In this document: positions 8,499-16,870 of the stretch, in pieces
How positions within the stretch are numbered: the stretch's first letter is position 1
How the letters are laid out: each line of letters opens with the position of its first letter
DNA from: Chitinophaga sp. H8
Lineage (GTDB): Bacteria; Bacteroidota; Bacteroidia; Chitinophagales; Chitinophagaceae
Assembly (NCBI RefSeq): GCF_040567655.1
Contig: NZ_JBEXAC010000002.1
Span: forward strand, 3,126,906 to 3,190,905
Reading direction: 5' to 3'
DNA length: 64,000 bases
Program-made: the position numbers and the translations under genes
Notes under the pieces: generated by a model
What the model was told of the DNA's origin: nothing
Database searches by the model: none
Seen by the model: the letters and a program-made list of their open reading frames with translations, nothing else

Positions 8499-10133
8499 TC
8501 AATAATTCGGGTTCTGTACTAATTTTGTATTTTTATCCATTGCTGACTGCGGGATAGGGTACACGTAATTTTTTTCAGGATAGAATATTCTTTTACCTTC
8601 TGCAGCAGGGATCACCTTATATACGCCATTTTCGATGAGTATGGCATGTAATGTGCCGTTCAGATTTTTCTCTGCTATCTTCCACCGGATCAGATCAAAC
8701 CAGCGTTTTTCTTCAAAGGCCAGTTCTATCCTGCGTTCACGACGGATAGCCTTACGCATTTCCTCCTGGGTCAGGTTTTTGGGTAGCCCTGACAACGCAG
8801 AACGATCCCGCACTTTGTCAACCGCATCATATACAGAAGCATCCGGGCCTACTGCTTCATTTTGCGCTTCTGCATAACTAAGCAGTACTTCTGCATATCT
8901 GAAAATAATAAAATTGGCGCTGTTTTGCTGATTATTTCCATTGATGGCATACTTTGGGTTCAGCCCTTTCAGCAAACAATATCCTGTGTTGGTAGATTCG
9001 TTGATATTGCTCAGGTCTGTTTCATTCTTACTGCCGGCACCGTGGCGGGTAACTATTTCGTATCCTAACCAGGTAGCACCATCATAAATAACTGACTGGT
9101 AAAACCGCTGCTCCCTGTTTACATAAGGATTTTGAGGATCATAGCCTGAAGCAGGATCGGTAATAGGAAGGCCATTGGACATTACGTAGTCATCCACCAG
9201 TTCCTGAGTAGGATTTACACCACCATATGCACGCTGTATGCCACCTACAATCCATGTTCCCTGTAAGCCTTCCCGGCCGCCACCGAGTGAAGTACCACCT
9301 AAATATTTCTTCGCGAATATCGTTTCTATATTATCATTGTTTTCCTCAAAAAACTGGGTATTGTAATCAGGAAATAAATCATATTTCTTGAGATCTATTA
9401 CCTGTTTGTTGGTAGCAGCAGCCTTTGCCCATTTGGCTTTATCATTGGTGGGGTTTTTCAGGGCACTGGCTGCAAACAGTTCGCACCATCCTTTCAGGGT
9501 GAGGGCAGCTCCTTTTGTAGCTCTTCCAGCTTCTGCCTGAAGGGGAAGGTCTTCCGCACTGGCGGCACATTCGTCTGTAATGAATTTAAAGGTTTCCTCG
9601 TCGGTATTACGGGCCCTGAACATTTCATCCCCATCCTTCTGGCTCAGGATATCGGTGATAATAGGTACGCCACCATAATAGGTCCACAATACAGAGTAAA
9701 AGTATGCTCTCAGAAAACGGGCTTCTCCCAGCCTTTGTTTTTTCCAGGTTTCATCGAGTGCGGACTTGGTCACATTCTGGATAAATAAATTGGCCGCCCG
9801 TATATTGTTATACAATCCCCAATAACTTGGTGCATTGCTGGGGGTATATACGGAGGTGGCATAGAGCACCCTGCTTACTGTGCCACCCACTCCATTCATA
9901 GCATTATCTGAGAAATTCTCTGTTGGGTCATATGTAGTGAAAGGCCCTTGTAATCCGGTGTATACATTATTGAGAAACAGATCTGCATTGGTGGTATTTT
10001 CAAAAAGTGTATTGGCAGACACCTGGTCTTTAGGTGTTACTTCGAGAAAATTATTACAGGAAATCACACTCACTGTCAATAAAAGCAGTGACGCAACCTT
10101 TATATTGAATCGTTTAATTACGTTGTTCATCAT
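8499..10133 (-). CDS. SusD/RagB-family nutrient-binding outer-membrane lipoprotein
   Basis: The 544-residue protein has a lipobox ending at Cys26 (VISC followed by NNFLEVTPKD), the usual SusD beginning. The C-terminal SusD domain features are present: an RYAEVLL(S)YAEA helix, an RRERRIELAFEEKRWFDLIRWK segment, and a final YPIPQSAMDKN segment before the end. It should sit on the cell surface as the lid of the SusC pore and capture substrate. It follows susC by 17 bases. Its substrate cannot be read from sequence, and no glycoside hydrolase is nearby. Met1 or Met2 may be the start. Confidence 0.96.
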   Translation of the reverse strand: MMNNVIKRFNIKVASLLLLTVSVISCNNFLEVTPKDQVSANTLFENTTNADLFLNNVYTGLQGPFTTYDPTENFSDNAMNGVGGTVSRVLYATSVYTPSNAPSYWGLYNNIRAANLFIQNVTKSALDETWKKQRLGEARFLRAYFYSVLWTYYGGVPIITDILSQKDGDEMFRARNTDEETFKFITDECAASAEDLPLQAEAGRATKGAALTLKGWCELFAASALKNPTNDKAKWAKAAATNKQVIDLKKYDLFPDYNTQFFEENNDNIETIFAKKYLGGTSLGGGREGLQGTWIVGGIQRAYGGVNPTQELVDDYVMSNGLPITDPASGYDPQNPYVNREQRFYQSVIYDGATWLGYEIVTRHGAGSKNETDLSNINESTNTGYCLLKGLNPKYAINGNNQQNSANFIIFRYAEVLLSYAEAQNEAVGPDASVYDAVDKVRDRSALSGLPKNLTQEEMRKAIRRERRIELAFEEKRWFDLIRWKIAEKNLNGTLHAILIENGVYKVIPAAEGKRIFYPEKNYVYPIPQSAMDKNTKLVQNPNY

Positions 10134-10150
10134 GCTATATTTTAAAATTC

Positions 10151-13100
10151 TTAAAAGATGATATTAACCCCTACACTAACAACTTTTTGTTGTGGATAGA
10201 GATTGGAATACGGGGCAGTGCTTTCTGGATCAAAGTTTTTCAGTTTGGTCCAGGTAAAAATATTCTGACCTGACACATAAGCTCTTGCATGCTGACTGCC
10301 GATTTTCTTTGATATAGCAGGGGGAATGGTATAGGAAAGCGTAGCGCTTTTTACACGTACATAACTGCCATTTTTCATCCAGAAAGAAGATACCTGTGTA
10401 TTGTTGGTGGTAGGACCGGAAGTGATCCGGGGATTCAGTGCATTTGGATTCTCAGGTGTCCAGTAATTCATGTTTTCCACCAGCGCAGACATACCATTGT
10501 GGAATGCCCAGGCGTTCTGCCGGTCCAGGTAAAGGCTTGTTTTGGCTGCCCCCTGGAATAATACATCCAGTGTGAACGATTTATAACGCACGGAAGGCGT
10601 GATGCCAAAAAGAATCTGAGGAACTACCGGATTTCCGATTTTTGTGAGATCATTGTCGTTGATCTTTCCATCCCCATTTATATCCTCGTACCGGATATCA
10701 CCAGGTTGCACTTTGCCCCAGGGCTGTGTAGCTATTCCTTCTTTCAATTCTCCATCAGCTTTAAAATCGTCCAACTGGAAGAAGCCCAGCGCATGATAGC
10801 CAAACTGTGTTCCAAGGGGTTTGCCGGTTATTCTGCGGTTAGGATTATTGTAGGTGGTACTTGTTTCAAATACTTTCAGCAAGGTATTTTTTGCATAGGT
10901 AAAGTTCCCACTGAGCGATATCTGGAGATCTTTGGAAACCGTATAGGAAGATCCCAGGGAGAGGTCAATACCCTGATTTTTCATTACCCCTGCATTTACC
11001 TGGCTCAGTCCTATTCCATACTCTGCAGGTACGATCACGTCAGGGTTCATCAGCATGTTCGACCTTTTTTCATAAAAGTAGTCGGCTTCTATTGTTAACC
11101 ATCCTCCCCACAAAGTAGCCTCAATACCAATGTCGCTTTTCTTCGCTCTTTCCCACGTGATATTAGGGTTGTTCTCATTCCGTTCTCTGGTGGCCTGTAC
11201 AGCCTGTCCACCGATAACATAAGCCGGTCCATAAACCCCGAAGGTGCTCAGGAACTGAAAAGCAGATCCTGCAAGAGCGCCTACTTCACCATATGATCCC
11301 CTGATCTTCAGGTTATTAACCCAGGTGCTGTTCTTCATGAAATTTTCTTCAGACAAGCGCCAGCCAACAGAAAATGCCGGAAAGAAACCAAACCGGTGAC
11401 CGGGAGCGAAGTAATAACTTCCATCATATCTTCCGCTGGCTTCGAATAAATATTTATTGGAATAGTCGTAGGTAACCCGATATACCAATCCCACCTGTCT
11501 GGCCTGCGTAGAGGTTCCGGAAGTAGTCATATCAGCAGCGCTGGAACTACCCATACCAATCTCGTCGATAGACAGGTTGTAATTTCTTCTGGAAGCACCA
11601 AGACTGAGCGATGAATTACTTTTCGCTTCAAACAATGCCAGGGCACTGATATTGCTTTTCCCAAATCCTTTTCCATAACTCAAAGATCCCTGATAGGTAA
11701 GCTGATGCGCCATAGAGGTGTTCTGGTCCAGCGAGGATTTTGTTTGCTCAAAAATTCCGTCTGTAATCACATAAGGGTGCTTGGTAGTATCCACAGTACC
11801 TTTGTGAATGGGTATTCTCCAGAGTTTGTTCATTACGATTGTAGGATCATATGCCACCGTAACCTTTGCTTTTAAGCCAGGGATAAAAGAGAGATCCTGA
11901 TCGATGGACAATTGAGAATACAAGGCTGTAGTATTGATTTTATTATAGCCGCTGTTTAACAGGCTGGAGGTAATATAAGTACCTGGTACTCCATTGCTGA
12001 AATATAAAGGGCCATTGGAGGTATGTGTATAACCAATCAACTCAAAAAGACGCCCGGTAGTGATAGATGGGTAGTTGGCATTTTGTACCCGGCCATTTAT
12101 GCCAAAGGTAATCCTTGTGGTATTGGTAACCTGTGCGCTTAAATTAAGGTTGAGGTTGTATTTTTTATTGTTGGTAGCCGGCCACATACCTTTCTGCAGC
12201 TGGTAACCAAAACTACCGTAATATTTTACTTTGTCGGTACCACCGGAAACTTCGATATTATGGTTTGTTAGAATAGCATTTTTCTGGATGATATCATTGT
12301 AGACATCAGGATTGGGATATGCATCCGGGTCAGAGCCATCTTTCAGTTTCTGGAGCGCGTAATCGGAGTAGGGCAGTGGCAGTCCGGCATTTTTTGCTGC
12401 TGCATTCTGCAATACACCATATTGGTAACCGTTTACATAATGGGGGAATACGGTGGGATTCTGAAAGCCTACATATCCATTATAAGTAACGGTGGGCGCA
12501 CCTAGTTTTCCGCTTTTAGTAGTTACCAGGATTACACCGTTGGCGGCAGCCACCCCATAGGGAGCTACGGCAGCAGCATCCTTTAACACCGTGAATGATT
12601 CAATGGTGTTGGGGTCCAGTTGTTTGAAGTCTCTGGGGATACCATCCACAATCAGCAAAGGCTGGTTGGCTCCGGTAGAAGAAATACCTCTGATATAGAT
12701 ATCAGAGCCGTCATTACCCGGTTCTCCGTTATTTTGCCGGAGAATTACACCCGGCACGCGACCAGCCAGGCTGTTGCCCAGGTTAGTAACCGGTGTGGAA
12801 GCAACGTCTTTTCCCTTTAAGGAGGAAACGGCCGCTGTTACGGATGACTTCTTCTGTGTACCATAGGCTACGACTACTACATCGCTTAGTTTGGAAACCA
12901 GTTCCACCATCGTAACCCTTAAGTCTGTCTGGCTGCCTGTTTTAACCGTTTTTAGCTGGTACCCGATAATAGAGAATTCCAGCTCTACTTCCTGTTCTCC
13001 ATCGATGGACAACTGAAACCGGCCGGCTCCATCCGTAGTAGTCCCTTTGCTGGTTCCTTTTACGGCCACGGTAACACCCACCAGCGGCTGTCCTTTTTCA

Positions 13101-13549
13101 TCCGATACCGTTCCCCTGACCCTGACATTAAGCATAGCCGGATCGGGTAAGGGGATTAACCGGTTGATGTCCGGGGAATGTGCTGCTTCCTTTTTCTTGA
13201 TAAAGATCGTATTTACCGCAATGGTAAATTCGAGCGCCTGATCTTTTAGGATCCGCTGGAGGAAAGTTTCCAGTGGTACTTCCTTTGCGTTGATGGTAAC
13301 CGGTTTGGTGCCTCTGATCTGGTTTACTTTGTAACTGACGAAGTAACCGGTTTGTTGTTTGACTGCAGTAAACACTTTCTCCAGCGGGACATCTGTACCG
13401 GAAAAAGTCATTGTTTGTGCCAGCCCGTTTGCTGCCACGTTTAAACAAAGCCCTAGTAAAAAAATAGGGGTGAGTTGCATAACGTGCATGATTTTGGTGA
13501 TAGATCCGCTCGCGTTAAACCTTCTGCGGATAAAAGCAGTTAATTGCAT
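10151..13549 (-). CDS. SusC/RagA-family TonB-dependent outer-membrane transporter with STN domain
   Basis: I place the start at 13549 (MQLTAFIRRRF...), giving 1132 residues. The frame is open further upstream to 13672, but that extension is charged, carries no signal peptide and would run through a perfect intergenic hairpin. From the chosen start come an export signal (ending GLAQ near residue 45), an STN domain, a carboxypeptidase-D-like domain (VRGTVSDEKGQPLVGV), a DVVVVAYGTQKK linker, and a plug with the SusC signature LLIVDGIPRD and the VLKDAAA segment. A 22-strand barrel follows, ending in an aromatic strand. The STN domain is the part that signals to the FecR/sigma pair encoded upstream. 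It should import a substrate together with SusD. Confidence 0.95.
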   Translation of the reverse strand: MQLTAFIRRRFNASGSITKIMHVMQLTPIFLLGLCLNVAANGLAQTMTFSGTDVPLEKVFTAVKQQTGYFVSYKVNQIRGTKPVTINAKEVPLETFLQRILKDQALEFTIAVNTIFIKKKEAAHSPDINRLIPLPDPAMLNVRVRGTVSDEKGQPLVGVTVAVKGTSKGTTTDGAGRFQLSIDGEQEVELEFSIIGYQLKTVKTGSQTDLRVTMVELVSKLSDVVVVAYGTQKKSSVTAAVSSLKGKDVASTPVTNLGNSLAGRVPGVILRQNNGEPGNDGSDIYIRGISSTGANQPLLIVDGIPRDFKQLDPNTIESFTVLKDAAAVAPYGVAAANGVILVTTKSGKLGAPTVTYNGYVGFQNPTVFPHYVNGYQYGVLQNAAAKNAGLPLPYSDYALQKLKDGSDPDAYPNPDVYNDIIQKNAILTNHNIEVSGGTDKVKYYGSFGYQLQKGMWPATNNKKYNLNLNLSAQVTNTTRITFGINGRVQNANYPSITTGRLFELIGYTHTSNGPLYFSNGVPGTYITSSLLNSGYNKINTTALYSQLSIDQDLSFIPGLKAKVTVAYDPTIVMNKLWRIPIHKGTVDTTKHPYVITDGIFEQTKSSLDQNTSMAHQLTYQGSLSYGKGFGKSNISALALFEAKSNSSLSLGASRRNYNLSIDEIGMGSSSAADMTTSGTSTQARQVGLVYRVTYDYSNKYLFEASGRYDGSYYFAPGHRFGFFPAFSVGWRLSEENFMKNSTWVNNLKIRGSYGEVGALAGSAFQFLSTFGVYGPAYVIGGQAVQATRERNENNPNITWERAKKSDIGIEATLWGGWLTIEADYFYEKRSNMLMNPDVIVPAEYGIGLSQVNAGVMKNQGIDLSLGSSYTVSKDLQISLSGNFTYAKNTLLKVFETSTTYNNPNRRITGKPLGTQFGYHALGFFQLDDFKADGELKEGIATQPWGKVQPGDIRYEDINGDGKINDNDLTKIGNPVVPQILFGITPSVRYKSFTLDVLFQGAAKTSLYLDRQNAWAFHNGMSALVENMNYWTPENPNALNPRITSGPTTNNTQVSSFWMKNGSYVRVKSATLSYTIPPAISKKIGSQHARAYVSGQNIFTWTKLKNFDPESTAPYSNLYPQQKVVSVGVNIIF

Positions 13550-13629
13550 ACTTTTGTATGGTTTTTTGGTTGACGAATGAAGAGACTCCTTAATGCCTGA
13601 GTTTTTGTTATGTTGACCAGAAACTTTCT

Positions 13630-13656
13630 CCGGATCCTGTCGCAAGCAGGATCCGG
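13630..13656 (-). promoter_or_regulatory. Hairpin in the fecR-susC intergenic region
   Basis: A perfect 10-bp stem (CCGGATCCTG at 13630-13639 with 13647-13656) closes a 7-nt loop, 42 bases past the fecR stop and 80 bases before the susC start. The T-run is on the plus-strand side, so it is not a classic terminator for fecR. It may sit in the susC leader or separate regulatory-gene from transporter-gene transcripts. Confidence 0.6.
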
Positions 13657-13698
13657 TTCTTTTTTCGGTCAACCTGAAAAGTCCATTTGGTTGTTTAT

Positions 13699-14928
13699 TT
13701 ATTGAATTACAGTAAGTATTCTTCCATTTAAGCTAAAATGCACGTCTTTGTCTTCCAGGCCGGACAACAACTGTTTAAGTGTCAGGCTACGGCTGATTTC
13801 CCCGCCAAGTTCAACATCCATATGTTTTCCCTCATAACGGACCTCCACATCATACCAGCGTGCCAGCTGGCGCATGGCATCCCTTAACTTAACATGATGA
13901 AAGTTGAACACGCCGTTTTTCCAGGCCAGGTCCTTTTGAAGATCGGTAGTGGTTATTTTTCCACCCATACAGGCTTCTCCTGGTTTCAGTACTATATTAT
14001 TAACATGTACGGCCCCTTCTAAAAGTGATGTTTTTACATCCGGTTCATCGGTATAGCTATTCACATTAAAAGAAGTGCCCAACACGACAATCTCATCTTT
14101 ATAGGTTTTAACTGTAAATGGTTTCATAGGGTCCCGGGTTACTTCAAAGTAGGCTTCTCCGGTAATGCTTACTATGCGGCTATTACCCTGAAAGGAAGTG
14201 GGATAGGTGATGCTACTGGCTGCATTCAGCAGTACATTGGTGCCATCCGGCAATGCAAGTTTATATTGTCCGCCTTTGGGCGTACTCAGGGTGTTGTAGG
14301 AAACAACAGTTGATTTACCATAAATAAGGGTACCGTCTTTATTACCGATCCCCAGGTCGCCATCATTGATCATTTGGCTGGCAGAGGAATCCAATACAAT
14401 CTTTTTTCCATTACTTAATGTAAGCGTAGCCTTATCCGATCCGGGGAGTATATCCCTTGATGAGTGGACCGGATGGATGTTAATGGCTATTGGTTGTTTG
14501 GAAGTATGGTGATAATAAAGATAGCCACCAGCAAAGATGAGTATCAAAACAGCGGCAGCATAGCGGAACCAGTTGGTTTTCAGTAAATGGATGCGGCGAC
14601 GGGCAGGTACCATAGCGGTATCTGCTGTAGAAGTGCTGAGCAATGGTTCATTTACCTGAGCCGGGAGATCATCAGCGGCAGCAGTGATATTTTCTTGTGC
14701 CTGATGGGGAGATTTTAAGATAAACTGTACCAGTTTTACGATTTCTTCTTCATTCACATTTATGCCATCATCCGTATTTTTCTGATATAATTCACTTATC
14801 AGTTCATTCCAGATCTTTAATTGTTCCGGATCGTTCAGTAATTGGACGAGCTGCAGCTTTTCCTCATCGGAAAGGCTGGCTGCAATGTGGCCTTGTAAAA
14901 GGTAATTCAGTCGGATATTATTCTCCAT
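13699..14928 (-). CDS. FecR-family anti-sigma factor
   Basis: The 409-residue protein has a cytoplasmic N-terminal part (1-120), one membrane segment (about 121-139, AAAVLILIFAGGYLYY), a periplasmic FecR domain containing the typical LPDGTNVLLNAASS and GEAYFEVT motifs, and a C-terminal DUF4974 domain (about 335-409) ending in ILTVIQ. It should hold the neighbouring ECF sigma factor inactive until the SusC STN domain signals substrate. It lies 51 bases after the sigma gene and before susC, the standard order for this kind of transporter system in Bacteroidota. Confidence 0.95.
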   Translation of the reverse strand: MENNIRLNYLLQGHIAASLSDEEKLQLVQLLNDPEQLKIWNELISELYQKNTDDGINVNEEEIVKLVQFILKSPHQAQENITAAADDLPAQVNEPLLSTSTADTAMVPARRRIHLLKTNWFRYAAAVLILIFAGGYLYYHHTSKQPIAINIHPVHSSRDILPGSDKATLTLSNGKKIVLDSSASQMINDGDLGIGNKDGTLIYGKSTVVSYNTLSTPKGGQYKLALPDGTNVLLNAASSITYPTSFQGNSRIVSITGEAYFEVTRDPMKPFTVKTYKDEIVVLGTSFNVNSYTDEPDVKTSLLEGAVHVNNIVLKPGEACMGGKITTTDLQKDLAWKNGVFNFHHVKLRDAMRQLARWYDVEVRYEGKHMDVELGGEISRSLTLKQLLSGLEDKDVHFSLNGRILTVIQ

Positions 14929-14979
14929 ACATACATTGACACCGCAGCTTCCATGAATGTACTACCCGGAGAAAAAAAA

Positions 14980-15573
14980 TTATTGCAACCAGTTTTGCAG
15001 AAGGATCATAGAAGGGATAAAAAATACGCCTTTACTTTTCAGATGCTCCTGGATAAATTGCAAAGCATCCGTCAGTTGGTTCCGTACAGTATTTTCTGAA
15101 ATGCTTAACCTCGTGGCTATTTCTTTTCGGGAAAGCCCTTCCCGCCGGCTCAACAGGAATATCAGCTTTCTCTTTGCAGGTAATTCGCCGATCGCCTCAT
15201 CTATAAGCGATTGGGTAAATCTGGCATCTACATCTGTCCATATCTCCGCTGTATCCGGGGTATCTGCCATTGAGTTTTTCACCCGCAGGTCATACCGGAG
15301 TTGCGCCCGGATGTAATTGGAAGTAGTATTAGACACAACCACATGCAACCATGCAGCCGGATTTTCAATAGTCGTCATTAAAGCTCTGTTTAGCCATAAC
15401 TTCAAAAATACATCCTGCATGATGTCCCGTGCTATTGTTTCAGATCTGACCAATGAAATAGCAACCGGGAGCATTTTCTTATAAAAAAAATGAACGATCT
15501 GTGTAAATGCCTCTTCATCGTCTTGCGCCAGACGGGCAAACAGGTCACTGCTAATATGTTGAATATCCTTCAT
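14980..15573 (-). CDS. ECF-type RNA polymerase sigma-70 factor
   Basis: The chosen start is Met16 of the longer frame (MKDIQHISSDLFARL), giving 197 residues, the usual size of Bacteroidota ECF factors; the frame is open to 15618. Region 2 contains DIMQDVFLKLWLNR. Region 4 contains ELPAKRKLIFLLSRREGLSRKEIA followed by the helix-turn-helix LSISENTVRNQL. A hydrophobic C-terminal tail is also common in this group. It is the first gene of the minus-strand SusCD locus and should direct transcription of susC onward once FecR releases it. Confidence 0.94.
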   Translation of the reverse strand: MKDIQHISSDLFARLAQDDEEAFTQIVHFFYKKMLPVAISLVRSETIARDIMQDVFLKLWLNRALMTTIENPAAWLHVVVSNTTSNYIRAQLRYDLRVKNSMADTPDTAEIWTDVDARFTQSLIDEAIGELPAKRKLIFLLSRREGLSRKEIATRLSISENTVRNQLTDALQFIQEHLKSKGVFFIPSMILLQNWLQ

Positions 15574-15625
15574 CAAGTGGAACCCTTGCATATATATAGT
15601 GTAATATAAAAAAAACAATCAGTTC

Positions 15626-15657
15626 ATTTTATAAAGGTTACTATAAAGGAATAGAAA
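15626..15657. repeat. Solitary sequence resembling the decayed CRISPR repeat
   Basis: The last 18 bases (ACTATAAAGGAATAGAAA) match the 3' part of the CRISPR repeat at 930-958 at 16 of 18 positions, and the block starts with ATTTTA as that repeat does. No second copy stands at the array period, so this may be chance in AT-rich DNA. Confidence 0.25.
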
Positions 15658-15802
15658 GTTCCACCTCATCCAAATCGGGCATGCCTGTCAAAATGGATGC
15701 AGCAGGTAAAAAGGGGATAAAAAACGGATAGGGAATGTGGAAAGGGAAAAGGATATAGATAAGACCGGGATAATATGTAGGACAGACCTCCAGTAAATAG
15801 GC

Positions 15803-16237
15803 TTAATAGCCTGCTGATTTGAAATAGAAATAAACCCCTGCGATAAAAGACAGGGTAATAACGGTAAGTAGTGCGATCAGCACTATACGCCAGTTTTTGT
15901 CTACTGTAATGTGATTATTGGTAGTGGGAGCGTAATCATATCCGTAGTCCTCTGCTGGAGTAACCGGCTCATAACTGCTGCTTTCCTGGTATATCCTGTG
16001 CATGAGCTGCTGCTTGATATGCACCGGTGGAAGTGGTGCCTCTGCAAAAGCCAATTGTTCCAGGCTAAGCTCTACCCGTTCAATTTCTGTTTGCAGCCAG
16101 GGGTGAATATTTGCTTGTATCCGCAAGTGGGAAGCCTCTTCCGGTGTGGCAAAACCAAAGACATAGTTTTCAATGACCCCTTCAGAGACCATTTCCATGA
16201 GTTCAGCATGTGTCATATGTTGTTCCGGACTTCTCAT
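15803..16237 (-). CDS. Small single-pass membrane protein resembling a zinc-less anti-sigma factor
   Basis: The 144-residue protein has a helical N-terminal domain (about 8-80) of the kind seen in RskA/anti-sigma-K N-termini (AELMEMVSEGVIENYVFG..ATPEEASHL), a Tyr/Pro-rich linker and one C-terminal membrane helix (about 117-139). It lacks the periplasmic anti-sigma-K domain, being far shorter than full RskA (about 230-270 aa). No cognate sigma gene is adjacent apart from the SusCD-linked one, which already has FecR. A role in sigma control is inferred from similarity of the N-terminal part only. Confidence 0.6.
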   Translation of the reverse strand: MRSPEQHMTHAELMEMVSEGVIENYVFGFATPEEASHLRIQANIHPWLQTEIERVELSLEQLAFAEAPLPPVHIKQQLMHRIYQESSSYEPVTPAEDYGYDYAPTTNNHITVDKNWRIVLIALLTVITLSFIAGVYFYFKSAGY

Positions 16238-16369
16238 AATTGAAATTTACGCAGGCGGTAAACCATTTTGCTAAGTTCCTGAAATTCCCGGATTATAATT
16301 TGTCCATTTTAGCTATAGGCAAAAAAAAGGGGGTAAATGGGGGGATTTAAGGGGTATAAATGGTAAAAA

Positions 16370-16741
16370 TTACTTTTTAGTACCGGTTTCATCAAATTCC
16401 TGAGCCAGTTTCCACTCCGTAAATCCTACCATATAGAGTACCCCGATAATAACGGCCCCTACAGTAATGTAATAAAACACCTGGGTTTGCTGATCAAAGA
16501 AGAGGGCACAGGCTATACCGGTGAGCAGTAAGATAATGCCGATACGGCGGGATATGTAAGCAGCATATCTATTGCCAGCATGCCACATGGCCGTATTTTT
16601 GGTAGAAAGCTCGCTACGGTATCCATACCAGGTTTTGGTACTACGGGGTGGATAACGATGGATAAAGAACCCCATAAACAGGAAGATGATGGCTGCAAGT
16701 AAACTGGCATTGCAGTAGGTGCTATGCAGAAACTCCTTCAT
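16370..16741 (-). CDS. SdpI-family-like membrane protein
   Basis: The 123-residue protein has about three membrane helices (14-29, 67-84, 90-108). The motif between the first two, YPPRSTKTWYGYRSELSTKN followed by W and A residues, is the hallmark of the SdpI family (PF13630), named after the Bacillus immunity protein to SdpC toxin. Stand-alone SdpI proteins are common in Bacteroidota and their role is generally unproven. No toxin gene accompanies it here. Confidence 0.8.
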   Translation of the reverse strand: MKEFLHSTYCNASLLAAIIFLFMGFFIHRYPPRSTKTWYGYRSELSTKNTAMWHAGNRYAAYISRRIGIILLLTGIACALFFDQQTQVFYYITVGAVIIGVLYMVGFTEWKLAQEFDETGTKK

Positions 16742-16800
16742 TTTTCACTGGTTTTAAGTGAGTTATACACTTAAAAGTTACGAAAAAACAAGGAAAGGGT

Positions 16801-16846
16801 AAAAAGAAGAGGAGAAAACAGCTTGCCGGATACTTTCTCCTCTTCT
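16801..16846 (-). terminator. Terminator of the AsmA-family gene
   Basis: A perfect 13-bp stem (16805-16817 with 16834-16846) with a 16-nt loop is followed on the minus strand by five T residues. It lies 24 bases after the stop codon of the AsmA-family gene. Confidence 0.85.
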
Positions 16847-16870
16847 CTTCTCCTGTTGATAGTAGTTCAG

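Noticed and set aside
13550..13672. N-terminal extension of SusC
   Set aside because: It is charged, lacks a signal peptide and would translate a perfect hairpin; the export signal starts at 13549.
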